Assembly: GCF_900199405.1 (NCBI RefSeq)
Contig: NZ_LT963430.1
Span: 744,001 to 808,000, forward strand
DNA: 64,000 nt
Reading direction: 5' to 3'
From: Beduinella massiliensis
GTDB lineage: Bacteria; Bacillota; Clostridia; Christensenellales; Aristaeellaceae
Under the pieces are notes generated by a model, which made no database searches, was not told where the DNA came from, and saw nothing but the letters and a program-made list of their open reading frames with translations. The position numbers and the translations under genes are program-made. Shown one piece after another: positions 31,959 through 40,524 of the stretch (within the stretch, counting starts at the first letter, position 1; each line of letters opens with the position of its first letter).

Positions 31959-32732
31959 TTACAGGTCAGGGTGAGCGTCAAACAATGCCCTTGAAATCTC
32001 CGATGCCGCCTGATGTAGAAGCGCGAGATAGTGATCGACGTTCTGCGGAAGGCTCTGACCGATAAAACCGGAGAAGGAAAGCGCTGCAAAAATCTCGCCC
32101 CGCGGGCTGCGAATGGGTACCGCTAGACAGATGCCGTTCTCCTGGGATTCCTGCATATCCAGCGCATATCCCAGCGCGCGCACGCGCAGCAGTTCCGCCA
32201 GGTACTGCGTGCGATCCGTGATGCTGTGAAGGGTCATGGCGCGCAGTTCGCCGCAGCTTAAGATTTGCTCGAGGAGAGGCTCCGGCAACTCGCTCATCAA
32301 TACCTTACCACAGGCGCTCGTGTGGATCGGAAGGTAAGAACCAATGGGGGGAACGTAATCCATGATTTTATTGGTGCGGGACTGCTGGAGGATAATGCAT
32401 TTTTCGTTTTCACGCACGGCCAGATTCATTGCACGCGATTCAATGGCTGAAAGACGCGCCATGGAAAAATAGGCGATTTCTTTAAGGGCGCTGTAGAAGT
32501 TATTCTTACTGGTAACAAAAGAGATCCTGGGGCCGACGATATATTTGTCATTTCGATCCTGATAGACCCAATTCCGCCGTTTCAGCATCTGTAGTATGCG
32601 AAACACAGTTGGAGGATTCATATCACATTGGCGGGATATTTCGTTTACGCCGATAGGCTGCTCTGCTTCCTTGATCGTCTCCAAAACGACCAGGCCCTTT
32701 TCAAGCGCCTTTAGGCTGTCTTTCGTTTCCAT
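31959..32732 (-). CDS. IclR-family transcriptional regulator
   Basis: 257 residues, ATG behind AAGAGGG. N-terminal winged helix (ALEKGLVVLETI, VNEISRQCDMNPPTVFRILQ) and C-terminal effector domain with the conserved HTSACGKVLMSE, VRALGYALDMQE and CLAVPIRSPRGEI. Such proteins sense small metabolites and often repress sugar-acid or aromatic catabolism. Its neighbours suggest control of the uptake operon at 33868. It is convergent with the phage operon. Confidence 0.88.
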   Translation of the reverse strand: METKDSLKALEKGLVVLETIKEAEQPIGVNEISRQCDMNPPTVFRILQMLKRRNWVYQDRNDKYIVGPRISFVTSKNNFYSALKEIAYFSMARLSAIESRAMNLAVRENEKCIILQQSRTNKIMDYVPPIGSYLPIHTSACGKVLMSELPEPLLEQILSCGELRAMTLHSITDRTQYLAELLRVRALGYALDMQESQENGICLAVPIRSPRGEIFAALSFSGFIGQSLPQNVDHYLALLHQAASEISRALFDAHPDL

Positions 32733-32835
32733 TTTCGGCTACCCTCTTATCCTTCATGGGAGGCAAGTATACGTTCATCAATATAACATAGCTTTGGGGA
32801 AAAAGCAACGGCGGGCGGATTCGGATCCGTGGGCT

Positions 32836-33687
32836 TCACGGGAAATTCGGAGCGATGTCCGGGCTGGCGGCGCGGTGACGCATCCGGTAGGCGGACGGCA
32901 GTTCTCCCATATTTCGTCGAAAAATCTGCGCGAAATAGGAAAGGTTCAAAAAACCGCATTTCGCCGCCGCTGTGCTGACGGATACGCCCTCGGACAACAG
33001 GCGCGCGGCTCGGACGCAGCGGTAGGAATTTGTGTAATCCATGATGGTTTGATGGGTGACCTGCTTGAATTGCCGGGATAGGGTGTATTTGTTGACGAAA
33101 ATACTCCGCTCCAGGTCGTCCAGTGAAAAGTGCGAGGCATAGTTTTTTCGAATATAGGTGATTGCGTTTTTGACGCATTGGTGTTCATCGGGTTTGGTTT
33201 GGTCGATGTTTATCGCGGCGAGGTGATTCTCGCATAGCTCAAGCAGCAGCGAAAGCGCTAGGCAGCGCAGTCGCGGGATGCGGAATGGGTCTTTGAGGAA
33301 GGCATGGGCGGTAATTATTTCTGTGATCAGGGATAAAACACGGGTGCTGGTAAAGTAGCTCTCAAATTTCAGGGAATCCAGATCGATGCGGGACTGCTTG
33401 CAAAAGTCGACGTCGAAGATCAGGCAGGCATAGACGAGATGGCCCTCGGTGCCGGTGTGATGAAGGGCGTTGGGATTGGCCACAGCGATGTCTCCCGGCA
33501 AGAAGGCGTGCTTCGTCCCTTCAATCAGGACCTCCCCCTCTCCGGATATACATAGCTCGATCTCCAGATTTTCGTGCCAGTTGGATTCGGGATTGGTCGT
33601 CCAGATATCCCGAACAATCTGAGGATCTAGCGAAAAAGGTATTCCATCCGGGAAACTCGGGAACTGTTCGTAGCGATCTGGATACAT
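32836..33687 (-). CDS. AraC-family transcriptional regulator with cupin domain
   Basis: 283 residues, ATG 12 nt behind GAAAGGACG. N-terminal cupin sensor about 25-110 (ENLEIELCISGEGEVLIEG, GDIAVANPNALHHTG). C-terminal double HTH about 175-270 (SLDDLERSIFVNKYTLSRQF, CGFLNLSYFAQIFRRNMG). It is transcribed divergently from the uptake operon from overlapping promoters, so it is the likely local activator and responds to the imported sugar. Confidence 0.9.
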   Translation of the reverse strand: MYPDRYEQFPSFPDGIPFSLDPQIVRDIWTTNPESNWHENLEIELCISGEGEVLIEGTKHAFLPGDIAVANPNALHHTGTEGHLVYACLIFDVDFCKQSRIDLDSLKFESYFTSTRVLSLITEIITAHAFLKDPFRIPRLRCLALSLLLELCENHLAAINIDQTKPDEHQCVKNAITYIRKNYASHFSLDDLERSIFVNKYTLSRQFKQVTHQTIMDYTNSYRCVRAARLLSEGVSVSTAAAKCGFLNLSYFAQIFRRNMGELPSAYRMRHRAASPDIAPNFP

Positions 33688-33739
33688 GGCATGACGTCCT
33701 TTCTATAAAGTTGTCAATATCGTGTTGATAATTGTCATT

Positions 33740-33776
33740 ATTATAGGTTGTAATAGGGGAATTCTGCAAATATAAT
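33740..33776. promoter_or_regulatory. Overlapping divergent promoters
   Basis: Minus strand for the AraC gene: TTGCAG (33764-33769), 18 bp, TATAAT (33740-33745). Plus strand for the uptake operon: TTGTAA (33748-33753), 17 bp, TATAAT (33771-33776). The two promoters overlap, so occupancy of one should exclude the other. Confidence 0.65.
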
Positions 33777-33867
33777 TATATTACAAATAAATTGAAAAGT
33801 CGATCAAATATTGGGGGATATGGAAAAACCGTCGATAACTGCAAAGATTGAGTGGGGGATCTGCACT

Positions 33868-35061
33868 ATGAAGGAACCTAAGAGAATCTTTACGCCCGAT
33901 TGCCCGACCGTAAAGCCGCTGATGGATCTTCAAGGGATGGAAATTGCCGATTTTGCAGTGAAGATCGACGCGGCGGATGCGTCACGGCGCATGATTGAGA
34001 AAGGCGATGCCTTTGCCAGGGAGATCGCTGAGCGCTTTGTGGCTGATTTTGAAGATGCGCAGACGGATCAGATGGTTCATGTGACCACATTTGCGGTGAT
34101 TGATGGCATGATCTACATGACCTATTATGCCAACGTGCAGTCGGAGGCGGAGGACCCCAAGTATCAGCAGGCCAGGTTGGCATACTGCCCTGTGGAGGAT
34201 CCTGCAAATAAGACGATCCTGATCATCCAGCAGGTCGACGACGAGTGCGGCGGGCTGCCGGTAGTGATGGTCTATGACACCATCTTCGCACGGGTGGATG
34301 CGGACACCTTGTATATTCTGTGGACGGCCAAGGTGGGGGACAATTATTATCGCCTCTACCGTCCCTTCTCCCTTTCCGCCAAGAAGCTGGGAGAAGTCGG
34401 CGTCAACCGCCTGAAGATCGGCCAGACGGTCAACGATTTCAGCGCCACGGGCATTCGGAATGGACTGAGCGAAAATGGAATCGGCTGCAAGAGGATGTAT
34501 TCCGACATCGGCATCATGCAGAAGTTTACCGCCCGGATGGAGGACGGCGTGCTGTACTATTATACCGGCGCCTACAGCGGCGACCTGAACATGATCATCA
34601 AGAGCAGCGATTTCATCACCTGGGAGTACGTGTCTCAGCCCTCCTTTGGCAACCTTTCCATGTGGGAAAACGCGACCTATGTCATCGGCGACAAGTGCTA
34701 CTATTTTGTTCGCCAGCAGATGGGATCAAGATATGGATTCCTGACGGTCTATCACCTGAATGAGGACGTCTGGGAGAAGCCCGTGCTGGTGGAGGACTGC
34801 CAGTCGCGAAGCGATTTTTTTGAATATCAGGGCAATTTATATATGGTCTTCGCCCCCATCGACCGAGAGCATATCGGCATCCTCAAGGTGGATACCGACA
34901 ACATCGCCGGCAGCGAGGTGGTGCTTCAGGCCGACATGCAGGGCAGCTGCTTCTATCCCTTCATCAACTATTTTACCGAAGAGGAGCTTGCGATGTCCTA
35001 CACCGTTTCCAGAAAGCATGTCCGTCTTGCGCGGTTTGACCTGTCGAAATATCTCGATTGA
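33868..35061 (+). CDS. Glycosidase/sialidase-like beta-propeller protein
   Basis: 397 residues from ATG behind GTGGGGGAT (an upstream in-frame ATG at 33820 has a poorer site). No signal peptide, so probably cytoplasmic. Repeated blades with IDGMIYMTYYANV, DTLYILWTAKVGDNYYRLYR, and a glycosidase-like IIKSSDFITWEYVSQPSF. This recalls five- or six-bladed propeller glycosidases (GH43/GH33 type). The catalytic residues cannot be assigned by eye. First gene of an uptake operon that ends with a Neu5Ac-lyase/DHDPS-type aldolase, so it may process an imported glycoside of a sugar acid. Confidence 0.5.
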   Translation: MKEPKRIFTPDCPTVKPLMDLQGMEIADFAVKIDAADASRRMIEKGDAFAREIAERFVADFEDAQTDQMVHVTTFAVIDGMIYMTYYANVQSEAEDPKYQQARLAYCPVEDPANKTILIIQQVDDECGGLPVVMVYDTIFARVDADTLYILWTAKVGDNYYRLYRPFSLSAKKLGEVGVNRLKIGQTVNDFSATGIRNGLSENGIGCKRMYSDIGIMQKFTARMEDGVLYYYTGAYSGDLNMIIKSSDFITWEYVSQPSFGNLSMWENATYVIGDKCYYFVRQQMGSRYGFLTVYHLNEDVWEKPVLVEDCQSRSDFFEYQGNLYMVFAPIDREHIGILKVDTDNIAGSEVVLQADMQGSCFYPFINYFTEEELAMSYTVSRKHVRLARFDLSKYLD

Positions 35062-35201
35062 AACGCGGTCTATTCCTCTGGCGGTCGATACAACGAGCGC
35101 ATCCCCAAAGGTCAGCAGAAGGTGTTCAGCCGTTTTTCTCCCCTCCGCTTTCCTTTGTTTCGTTGGGCGTATGCCCGAATATAATTAAAGGAGGAACTAC
35201 T

Positions 35202-36836
35202 ATGAGGAGATTCTTGACCCTCGCGCTGGCGCTGGTATTGCTTTGCAGCACTGCCTGCGCCGAAACCCTGCTGCCCAAGCAGAGCAGGCCCGAACTGTTC
35301 CCGGTTGCCGACGGTGTGAAGCTGCAGGTTTGGTGCGGCCAGGATGGCAACATCACGGCGTACGCCGTCAATCCCGAAAACGCCGAGCTGGAGGCCCTGA
35401 CGGGCGTGAAGATCGATTGGATCACCGCACCCGGCACCCAGGCGGACATGAACGTCATGTTCAACCTGCACATCGCGTCCGGCAACTACCCCGATCTGTA
35501 CATGAACTCCTACGGTACGGGCGACATCATTACTTATGCGAACGATGTGTTCATTCCTCTGAACGAGTACATTGAAAATACCACGTGGATCAAGCAGTAT
35601 CTGGAGGATATGCCTGAACTGAGGGAGGCCGTCACTGCGCCCGACGGCAATATCTATTGCCTGTGGAAGGGATTGCCCGCTGCTGAGGAAGAGAGCGATT
35701 ACAACTATCCCTTCAAGCTCTTCATCTATCAGCCCTGGCTGGATGCCGCCGGTCTTGCGGTGCCCGCCACCATCGACGAGTATCGCGAAGTGCTGCGCTA
35801 TTTCCGCGACCACGACATGAACGGCAATGGCGATCCCACCGACGAGCTGCCCATGCTGGGCTCCTATGCCTTTGACCACGACGGTTCTGACCCGACCTAT
35901 CCGATCATGAGCGCTTTCCAGCTGATAACGAGCGACTATCTGTGGTATAACGAGGATAAGACTGTGGAGTGCGTGGCTGTCACCGACGCCTATCGAGAGG
36001 GCCTTATCTACCTCAACAGCATGTATGCCGAGGGCCTCATCCCCGAAGACATCTACGCGCTGACCCTGAACGAGTTCCGCGATGTCGTGAACGTCCCGAC
36101 TGCGGAGCGGATGGTGGTCGGCTCCGCCGGCGGTCCCGCTTATGCCCGCATCTGCAACACCAGCATCTTCGGCGAGCGCGCCTACGACGAATGGACTATC
36201 GTGACCGGATTGAAGAAGGACGCGGACACCGAGGCTCAGCTTTGGGCCCGCAGGAGCGCGCCCACCCTTTACGGCGCTGTGACCACCGCCTGTAAGGATC
36301 CCCAGTTGGCGATTGACTGGATCGACGCCTGTATCGACCCGGAGATCGCGGTGCCGACCAATCGCGGCATTGAAGGCATTGACTGGGTGCGCCAGTCCGC
36401 TGACGGCGCGCTGCCCATCGTGATCGAGACCCTTTCGGACGATCTGAAGCGCGGCGGCAGTCAGAACGACGTTTGCTTCGGGAGCTGGGTATTCCCCGCC
36501 ATTCCCGCCAAGTACATCGCAGATGTCTATGTGGAGGGCACGGGCGCCTACAAGAACAGGACGAACCTCACCGACGCCAACAACAGATACAGGGAGGTTG
36601 CGCGTTATGACGCGCGTCCGCTGGTCTCTTGGTGCACCGATACCGACGTCATCGATGAGAAGGCCGCGCTGCAGACGACGATTGAAAGCGCCATTTCCAC
36701 CGCCTATGCCGAGTTCGTGCTCGGACGCAAGGATGTGGGTGACGATGCCGTTTGGGCGGCATATATCGCGAACCTGAATGAGCTGGGGCTTGCGCGCTAC
36801 CTCGAAGTGAGCGAAATCTACGCCTACGGCGAATAG
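35202..36836 (+). CDS. Extracellular solute-binding protein (LplA-like)
   Basis: 544 residues from ATG behind AAAGGAGGAACTAC. Signal sequence MRRFLTLALALVLLCSTACA, possibly a lipoprotein with Cys19. The mature part shows the family-1-like fold motifs of Lpl-type binding proteins: LEALTGVKIDW, ASGNYPDLYMN, DHDMNGNGDPTDELP (calcium-binding-like Asp/Asn loop) and AIDWIDACIDPEIAV. Delivers an oligosaccharide or glycoside to the permeases encoded next. Same family as 57361. Confidence 0.85.
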   Translation: MRRFLTLALALVLLCSTACAETLLPKQSRPELFPVADGVKLQVWCGQDGNITAYAVNPENAELEALTGVKIDWITAPGTQADMNVMFNLHIASGNYPDLYMNSYGTGDIITYANDVFIPLNEYIENTTWIKQYLEDMPELREAVTAPDGNIYCLWKGLPAAEEESDYNYPFKLFIYQPWLDAAGLAVPATIDEYREVLRYFRDHDMNGNGDPTDELPMLGSYAFDHDGSDPTYPIMSAFQLITSDYLWYNEDKTVECVAVTDAYREGLIYLNSMYAEGLIPEDIYALTLNEFRDVVNVPTAERMVVGSAGGPAYARICNTSIFGERAYDEWTIVTGLKKDADTEAQLWARRSAPTLYGAVTTACKDPQLAIDWIDACIDPEIAVPTNRGIEGIDWVRQSADGALPIVIETLSDDLKRGGSQNDVCFGSWVFPAIPAKYIADVYVEGTGAYKNRTNLTDANNRYREVARYDARPLVSWCTDTDVIDEKAALQTTIESAISTAYAEFVLGRKDVGDDAVWAAYIANLNELGLARYLEVSEIYAYGE

Positions 36837-36846
36837 AGCCCCATTG

Positions 36847-36888
36847 GGGAGGGCCGTTGGCCTGGCAGCAAGCGGCGGCCCTCTACCC
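36847..36888 (+). promoter_or_regulatory. Intercistronic hairpin
   Basis: AGGGCCG...CGGCCCT stem with no T run, between the binding-protein and permease genes. Such structures usually stabilise the abundant binding-protein mRNA relative to the permeases. Confidence 0.45.
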
Positions 36889-36913
36889 GCTTTGCGCAGG
36901 AAGAGGTGATAAA

Positions 36914-37873
36914 ATGCAAAAAGCAGTCAGGATTGTGAAGCTCGAGCGTAAATCCGTGTGGCGGCGCATGGGGGATGATATCGCAAAGCACTGGCAGCTC
37001 TATCTTTTGACGCTGGCGCCTATGGCAATCATCATCCTGTTCAAGTATGTTCCCATGTACGGCATCCAGATCGCCTTTCGGAAATTTAAGATTACCAAGG
37101 GCATTACCAGCGGCGATTGGGTGGGGCTCAAGTATTTCAAAAGCTTCTTTGAAAACCCCATGGCAGGACGCTATATTTATAACACCATCGCCATCAGCCT
37201 GTATGAACTGGCAACCTTCCCGCTTTCGCTGGTTTTCGCCCTCATGCTCAACCAGGTAACCTCCAAGAGGTTCTGCAAATTTGTGCAGATGATCTCCTAC
37301 GCCCCCTATTTCATTTCTACCGTGGTCATGTGCGGTATCATCCTGCAGTTTCTGCAGGCACGCGGCGGCCTGATCAATGTGCTGCTTGGCATTGTGGGCG
37401 TTCCCGCCACGAACTGGATCACTTATCCGGGGGCATTCCGCCATATCTATGTGTGGAGCGGCGTCTGGCAGGGCATAGGCTATAGCTCGATCATCTATAT
37501 TGCTGCCCTTTCGGGCGTGCCGGTGGAGCTGCACGAAGCTGCCATTATCGATGGGGCGAGCATTGTGAAGCGGATGTGGTATGTGGACATCCCCTGTGTG
37601 CTGCCTACCTTCTGCATACTGCTGATAATGAAGTGCGGCAACATCATGAACGTCGGATTCCAGAAGGTGCTCCTGCTTCAAAACAGCCTGAATCTCAGCG
37701 CTTCGGAGATCATCAGCACCTATACCTACAATATAGGCCTCAACTCTTCCGGCTCCATGCCACAGTATTCCCTTGGCGCCGCCATAGGCCTTTTCACATC
37801 GGTCGTGAATCTGATCCTGTTGCTTACCGTCAACGGTATCACAAAGCGTCTGAGCGGAAACGGTCTTTGGTGA
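36914..37873 (+). CDS. ABC sugar permease (LplB-like)
   Basis: 319 residues from ATG behind GAAGAGGTGAT. Six membrane segments, the first at about residues 26-48 (LYLLTLAPMAIIILFKYVPMY). The ATPase-contact EAA loop is HEAAIIDGASIVKRMWYVDIP. Opening motif KHWQLYLLTLAP...YVPMYG is characteristic of the Lpl/Ytp group for complex carbohydrates. Pairs with the next gene. No ATPase is encoded nearby, so a shared MsmX-type ATPase elsewhere is expected. Confidence 0.88.
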   Translation: MQKAVRIVKLERKSVWRRMGDDIAKHWQLYLLTLAPMAIIILFKYVPMYGIQIAFRKFKITKGITSGDWVGLKYFKSFFENPMAGRYIYNTIAISLYELATFPLSLVFALMLNQVTSKRFCKFVQMISYAPYFISTVVMCGIILQFLQARGGLINVLLGIVGVPATNWITYPGAFRHIYVWSGVWQGIGYSSIIYIAALSGVPVELHEAAIIDGASIVKRMWYVDIPCVLPTFCILLIMKCGNIMNVGFQKVLLLQNSLNLSASEIISTYTYNIGLNSSGSMPQYSLGAAIGLFTSVVNLILLLTVNGITKRLSGNGLW

Positions 37874-37892
37874 GCGGAAAGGAGAATGCGTC

Positions 37893-38816
37893 TTGAGCAA
37901 ACCCACGACGGAAGTAAAGGGCAGGATCCGGCATACGCGGTCGGATGTCGTATTCCTGACCATCAACTGGATTCTGCTGATCCTATGCGCGATTGTGCTG
38001 CTTTATCCGCTGCTGTATATTATCATGTCTTCCTTCAGCGCAGGTCCCACGTACATGCGCCTGTCCCTGATCCCCACCAAGTTTTCGCTGGAGGGTTACA
38101 CCGCTGTTTTTGAATACGCCGATATCTGGACCGGCTATCGCAACTCGCTGCTTTATACGGCGGTGTTCACCGTGGTTTCGCTGGCCATGACCGTCTGCCT
38201 GGCCTATCCGCTCTCCCGCAGGGATTTTGGCGGCGGAAAATACATGATGCTTCTGTGCATGTTCACGATGTACTTTAGCGGAGGGCTGATCCCCACCTAT
38301 GTTTGGATGCGCCAGATGAAGCTGCTGGACAGCATGTGGGCCCTGATCATTCCGAGCGCCGTTTCGGTATACAACATGATCGTCATGCGCACCTATTTCA
38401 GCACGCAGATTCCGGATGAGCTGCGCGAGGCGTCCATGCTGGACGGCTGTTCGGATATTCGCTATCTGGTCAGCATCGTGCTGCCGCTCTCTGGCGCGAT
38501 CCTGGCCGTGATCGGTCTTTATTACGCTGTGTACATGTGGAATGAATACTTCAACGCAATGGTCTACATCACCACCCGTTCCAAGCTTCCGCTGCCCAAC
38601 TTCCTGCGAGAGATCCTCATGATTAACGTGCAGCATTCGCTGACAAACGCGAACATGACCCAGCAGGAAATTGAGCGCATCGCACGGCTGGAGGAACGCG
38701 CGGAGCTGATGAAGTATTCGCTGATCATCGTTTCCAGTGTGCCGGTCATGATCCTGTATCCTTTCGTGCAGAAGCATTTTGTCAAAGGCGTTATGATTGG
38801 CGCAACCAAGGGCTGA
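37893..38816 (+). CDS. ABC sugar permease (LplC/YtcP-like)
   Basis: 307 residues from a TTG start 6 nt behind GGAAAGGAG. Six membrane segments; EAA loop REASMLDGCSDIRYLVSIVLP. The ending FVQKHFVKGVMIGATKG is the signature C-terminus of the YtcP/LplC group. Second subunit of the importer. Confidence 0.88.
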   Translation: MSKPTTEVKGRIRHTRSDVVFLTINWILLILCAIVLLYPLLYIIMSSFSAGPTYMRLSLIPTKFSLEGYTAVFEYADIWTGYRNSLLYTAVFTVVSLAMTVCLAYPLSRRDFGGGKYMMLLCMFTMYFSGGLIPTYVWMRQMKLLDSMWALIIPSAVSVYNMIVMRTYFSTQIPDELREASMLDGCSDIRYLVSIVLPLSGAILAVIGLYYAVYMWNEYFNAMVYITTRSKLPLPNFLREILMINVQHSLTNANMTQQEIERIARLEERAELMKYSLIIVSSVPVMILYPFVQKHFVKGVMIGATKG

Positions 38817-38903
38817 CATAGGGTTTCAGAAAAGCATCGGGAAACTGGAAGGGCCATTCCATCAAAATAATACGGGTTACCATCAGAAAAGGAGAGAAAC
38901 AGT

Positions 38904-39821
38904 ATGGCACGTACGAGACTTCACGGTATCTACATTCCGGTCATCACCCCCTTCAACAGGGATGAATCCATCAACTTCAGCGCTATCGAGGAAATCACCA
39001 GGTTTCTGGCGGAGAACGGTGTGACAGGCGTCATTCCTTCCGGCTCTACCGGCGAGATGATCGCGATGGAGCGGGATGAAATGATCGCGGTCAACAAGGC
39101 ATACATTCAGGCCGGCCATAAATATGGCGTCAAGGTCTGTGCCTCCACCGGCGCCTATCGCACCTGCGATGTAGTGAAAATGTCCCAGGCGGCGGAGGCG
39201 GACGGCGCCGACGGCATCATGGCGGTTACGCCCTGGTACATGGGGCCCAACAACGAGGAGCTCTATCAGCACTATAAGACGATCCATGATGCTATCAACA
39301 TTCCTGTGATGATGTATCACAATCCCTACTATTCGACCGTGCTGTTGGACGACCGCTTCATTGCCCGCCTGTACAATGAGGGGTGCATCGACGCCGTTAA
39401 GGAGCGCCAGGCCGATGTGTTCCGTCAGCAGAACCTGCGCCGTCTGACGGACAAGGACTTCAACATCTTCTATGGCTATGACGTGTGCGCGGTCGAAACC
39501 CAGTCCACCTGGAGCGACGGCTGGGTGGTTGGCACGGGGAATCTGTTCCCCAAGGAGAACAGCACCGTCTATCAGCTGGCCGCGGCGCGCAGGACCGAGG
39601 AGGCGATGAAGGCCCAGCAGGAGCTGATCTGGCCGTATCTGCCCCTGTTCACCGAGGGGGACTCTAACGGCGACGTTCTGTGGCTCCAGATCATCAAGGA
39701 GGGCCTGAAGCTGCGCGGTATTGACGCGGGATACTGCCGGAAGCCCGTCATCTCCGAATTGCCCAAGGAGGATATGGATCGTCTGACGGCCGTTCTTAAG
39801 CACTACGGCTATCTTGCCTAA
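38904..39821 (+). CDS. DHDPS/N-acetylneuraminate-lyase family aldolase
   Basis: 305 residues from ATG behind AAAAGGAGAG. TIM-barrel class I aldolase: PSGSTGE at 45-51 (substrate carboxylate loop), Tyr138 in MMYHNPYYS and probable Schiff-base Lys166 in DAVKERQ. It is not the housekeeping dapA, which is at 40525 with canonical motifs. The uptake operon suggests cleavage of a 2-keto-3-deoxy sugar acid such as Neu5Ac, KDG or a related compound to pyruvate plus an aldose/aldehyde. No kinase or epimerase for sialate is adjacent, so the exact substrate is open. Confidence 0.75.
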   Translation: MARTRLHGIYIPVITPFNRDESINFSAIEEITRFLAENGVTGVIPSGSTGEMIAMERDEMIAVNKAYIQAGHKYGVKVCASTGAYRTCDVVKMSQAAEADGADGIMAVTPWYMGPNNEELYQHYKTIHDAINIPVMMYHNPYYSTVLLDDRFIARLYNEGCIDAVKERQADVFRQQNLRRLTDKDFNIFYGYDVCAVETQSTWSDGWVVGTGNLFPKENSTVYQLAAARRTEEAMKAQQELIWPYLPLFTEGDSNGDVLWLQIIKEGLKLRGIDAGYCRKPVISELPKEDMDRLTAVLKHYGYLA

Positions 39822-39837
39822 TCCAGAATCGAGACCT

Positions 39838-39884
39838 AAAAAAGGCAAGCTGGAGGCTGCTTTTCGCCTCCAGCTTGCCTTTTG
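39838..39884 (+). terminator. Strong terminator of the uptake operon (bidirectional)
   Basis: AAAAGGCAAGCTGGAGGC / GCCTCCAGCTTGCCTTTT with loop TGCTTTTC. T runs on both strands, so it can also end the minus-strand MerR transcript. Confidence 0.85.
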
Positions 39885-39917
39885 GGTCTATAGCCGTACG
39901 CCGCCGCCCGCGCTCCG

Positions 39918-40334
39918 TCAGGACGCCACGGAGGGGGCTTCGCCCTCGCCCTCGCCCTCCTTCGCGAGCGATTGTTCGGGGGGCATGATGATCCGGTCGT
40001 AGTTCTCGATCTTCTTGTCCAGGCGGCTCAGCGCCTGCTGCATGCTGTGAATGCGGCTGCGGAGCAGCTCGCGCTGCTCGATCAGGATTGCCTTGCGGGC
40101 CTTCGCCGTGTCGCCGCCCTGCTGATAGAGCCGCACGTACTCGATCAGCGCCTCGATCTGCACGCCCGCGGAGCGCATGCACTTCATCAGCTCGATCCAG
40201 TTGCAGGCGGCCTCGTCGTAGTCGCGGATGCCGCTCTTGCTGCGGGGCACGTCCGGGATCAGGCCGATCCGCTCATAATAGCGCAGCGTGTCCGCGCTGA
40301 TACCGTATTTGCGGCTCGCCTCTGCGATGGTCAT
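39918..40334 (-). CDS. MerR-family transcriptional regulator
   Basis: 138 residues, ATG behind GGGAGGACG. Winged HTH with the hallmark TIAEASRKYGISADTLRYYERIGLI, then a long dimerisation helix (EALIEYVRLYQQGGDTAKAR... SRLDKKIENYDRII). No clustered metal-binding Cys, so it resembles AdhR-type thiol/aldehyde sensors or YyaN-like members rather than metal sensors. The C-terminus ends in a Glu/Gly low-complexity tail. A 19-bp-spacer promoter upstream points to autoregulation. Confidence 0.88.
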   Translation of the reverse strand: MTIAEASRKYGISADTLRYYERIGLIPDVPRSKSGIRDYDEAACNWIELMKCMRSAGVQIEALIEYVRLYQQGGDTAKARKAILIEQRELLRSRIHSMQQALSRLDKKIENYDRIIMPPEQSLAKEGEGEGEAPSVAS

Positions 40335-40427
40335 GTCTCGTCCTCCCTTCGGAATGTCCTTTGCCTATAGAAGAATTCGCCGCAAAGTGCGGGTTTCCTC
40401 TTTGAAAACCGGCGCGCCGGTGGCTAC

Positions 40428-40458
40428 AGCATACGCCCCTCAGCGCGCTCCATGTCAA
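40428..40458 (-). promoter_or_regulatory. MerR-type promoter with 19-bp spacer
   Basis: Minus strand: TTGACA (40453-40458), 19-bp spacer containing the palindrome AGCGCGCT, TATGCT (40428-40433). The overlong spacer is the hallmark of promoters that MerR proteins activate by DNA distortion. It lies ~95 nt upstream of the MerR gene. Confidence 0.75.
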
Positions 40459-40479
40459 GGACAACCTCCGCGGCGGCGC

Positions 40480-40519
40480 AAAAAGGCGCGAAGCCGGGGC
40501 GGCCTGCCGGCTTCGCGCG
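40480..40519 (-). terminator. Terminator of dapA
   Basis: On the minus strand GCGCGAAGCCGG...CCGGCTTCGCGC followed by CTTTTTGC. Confidence 0.8.
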
Positions 40520-40524
40520 TGCGT

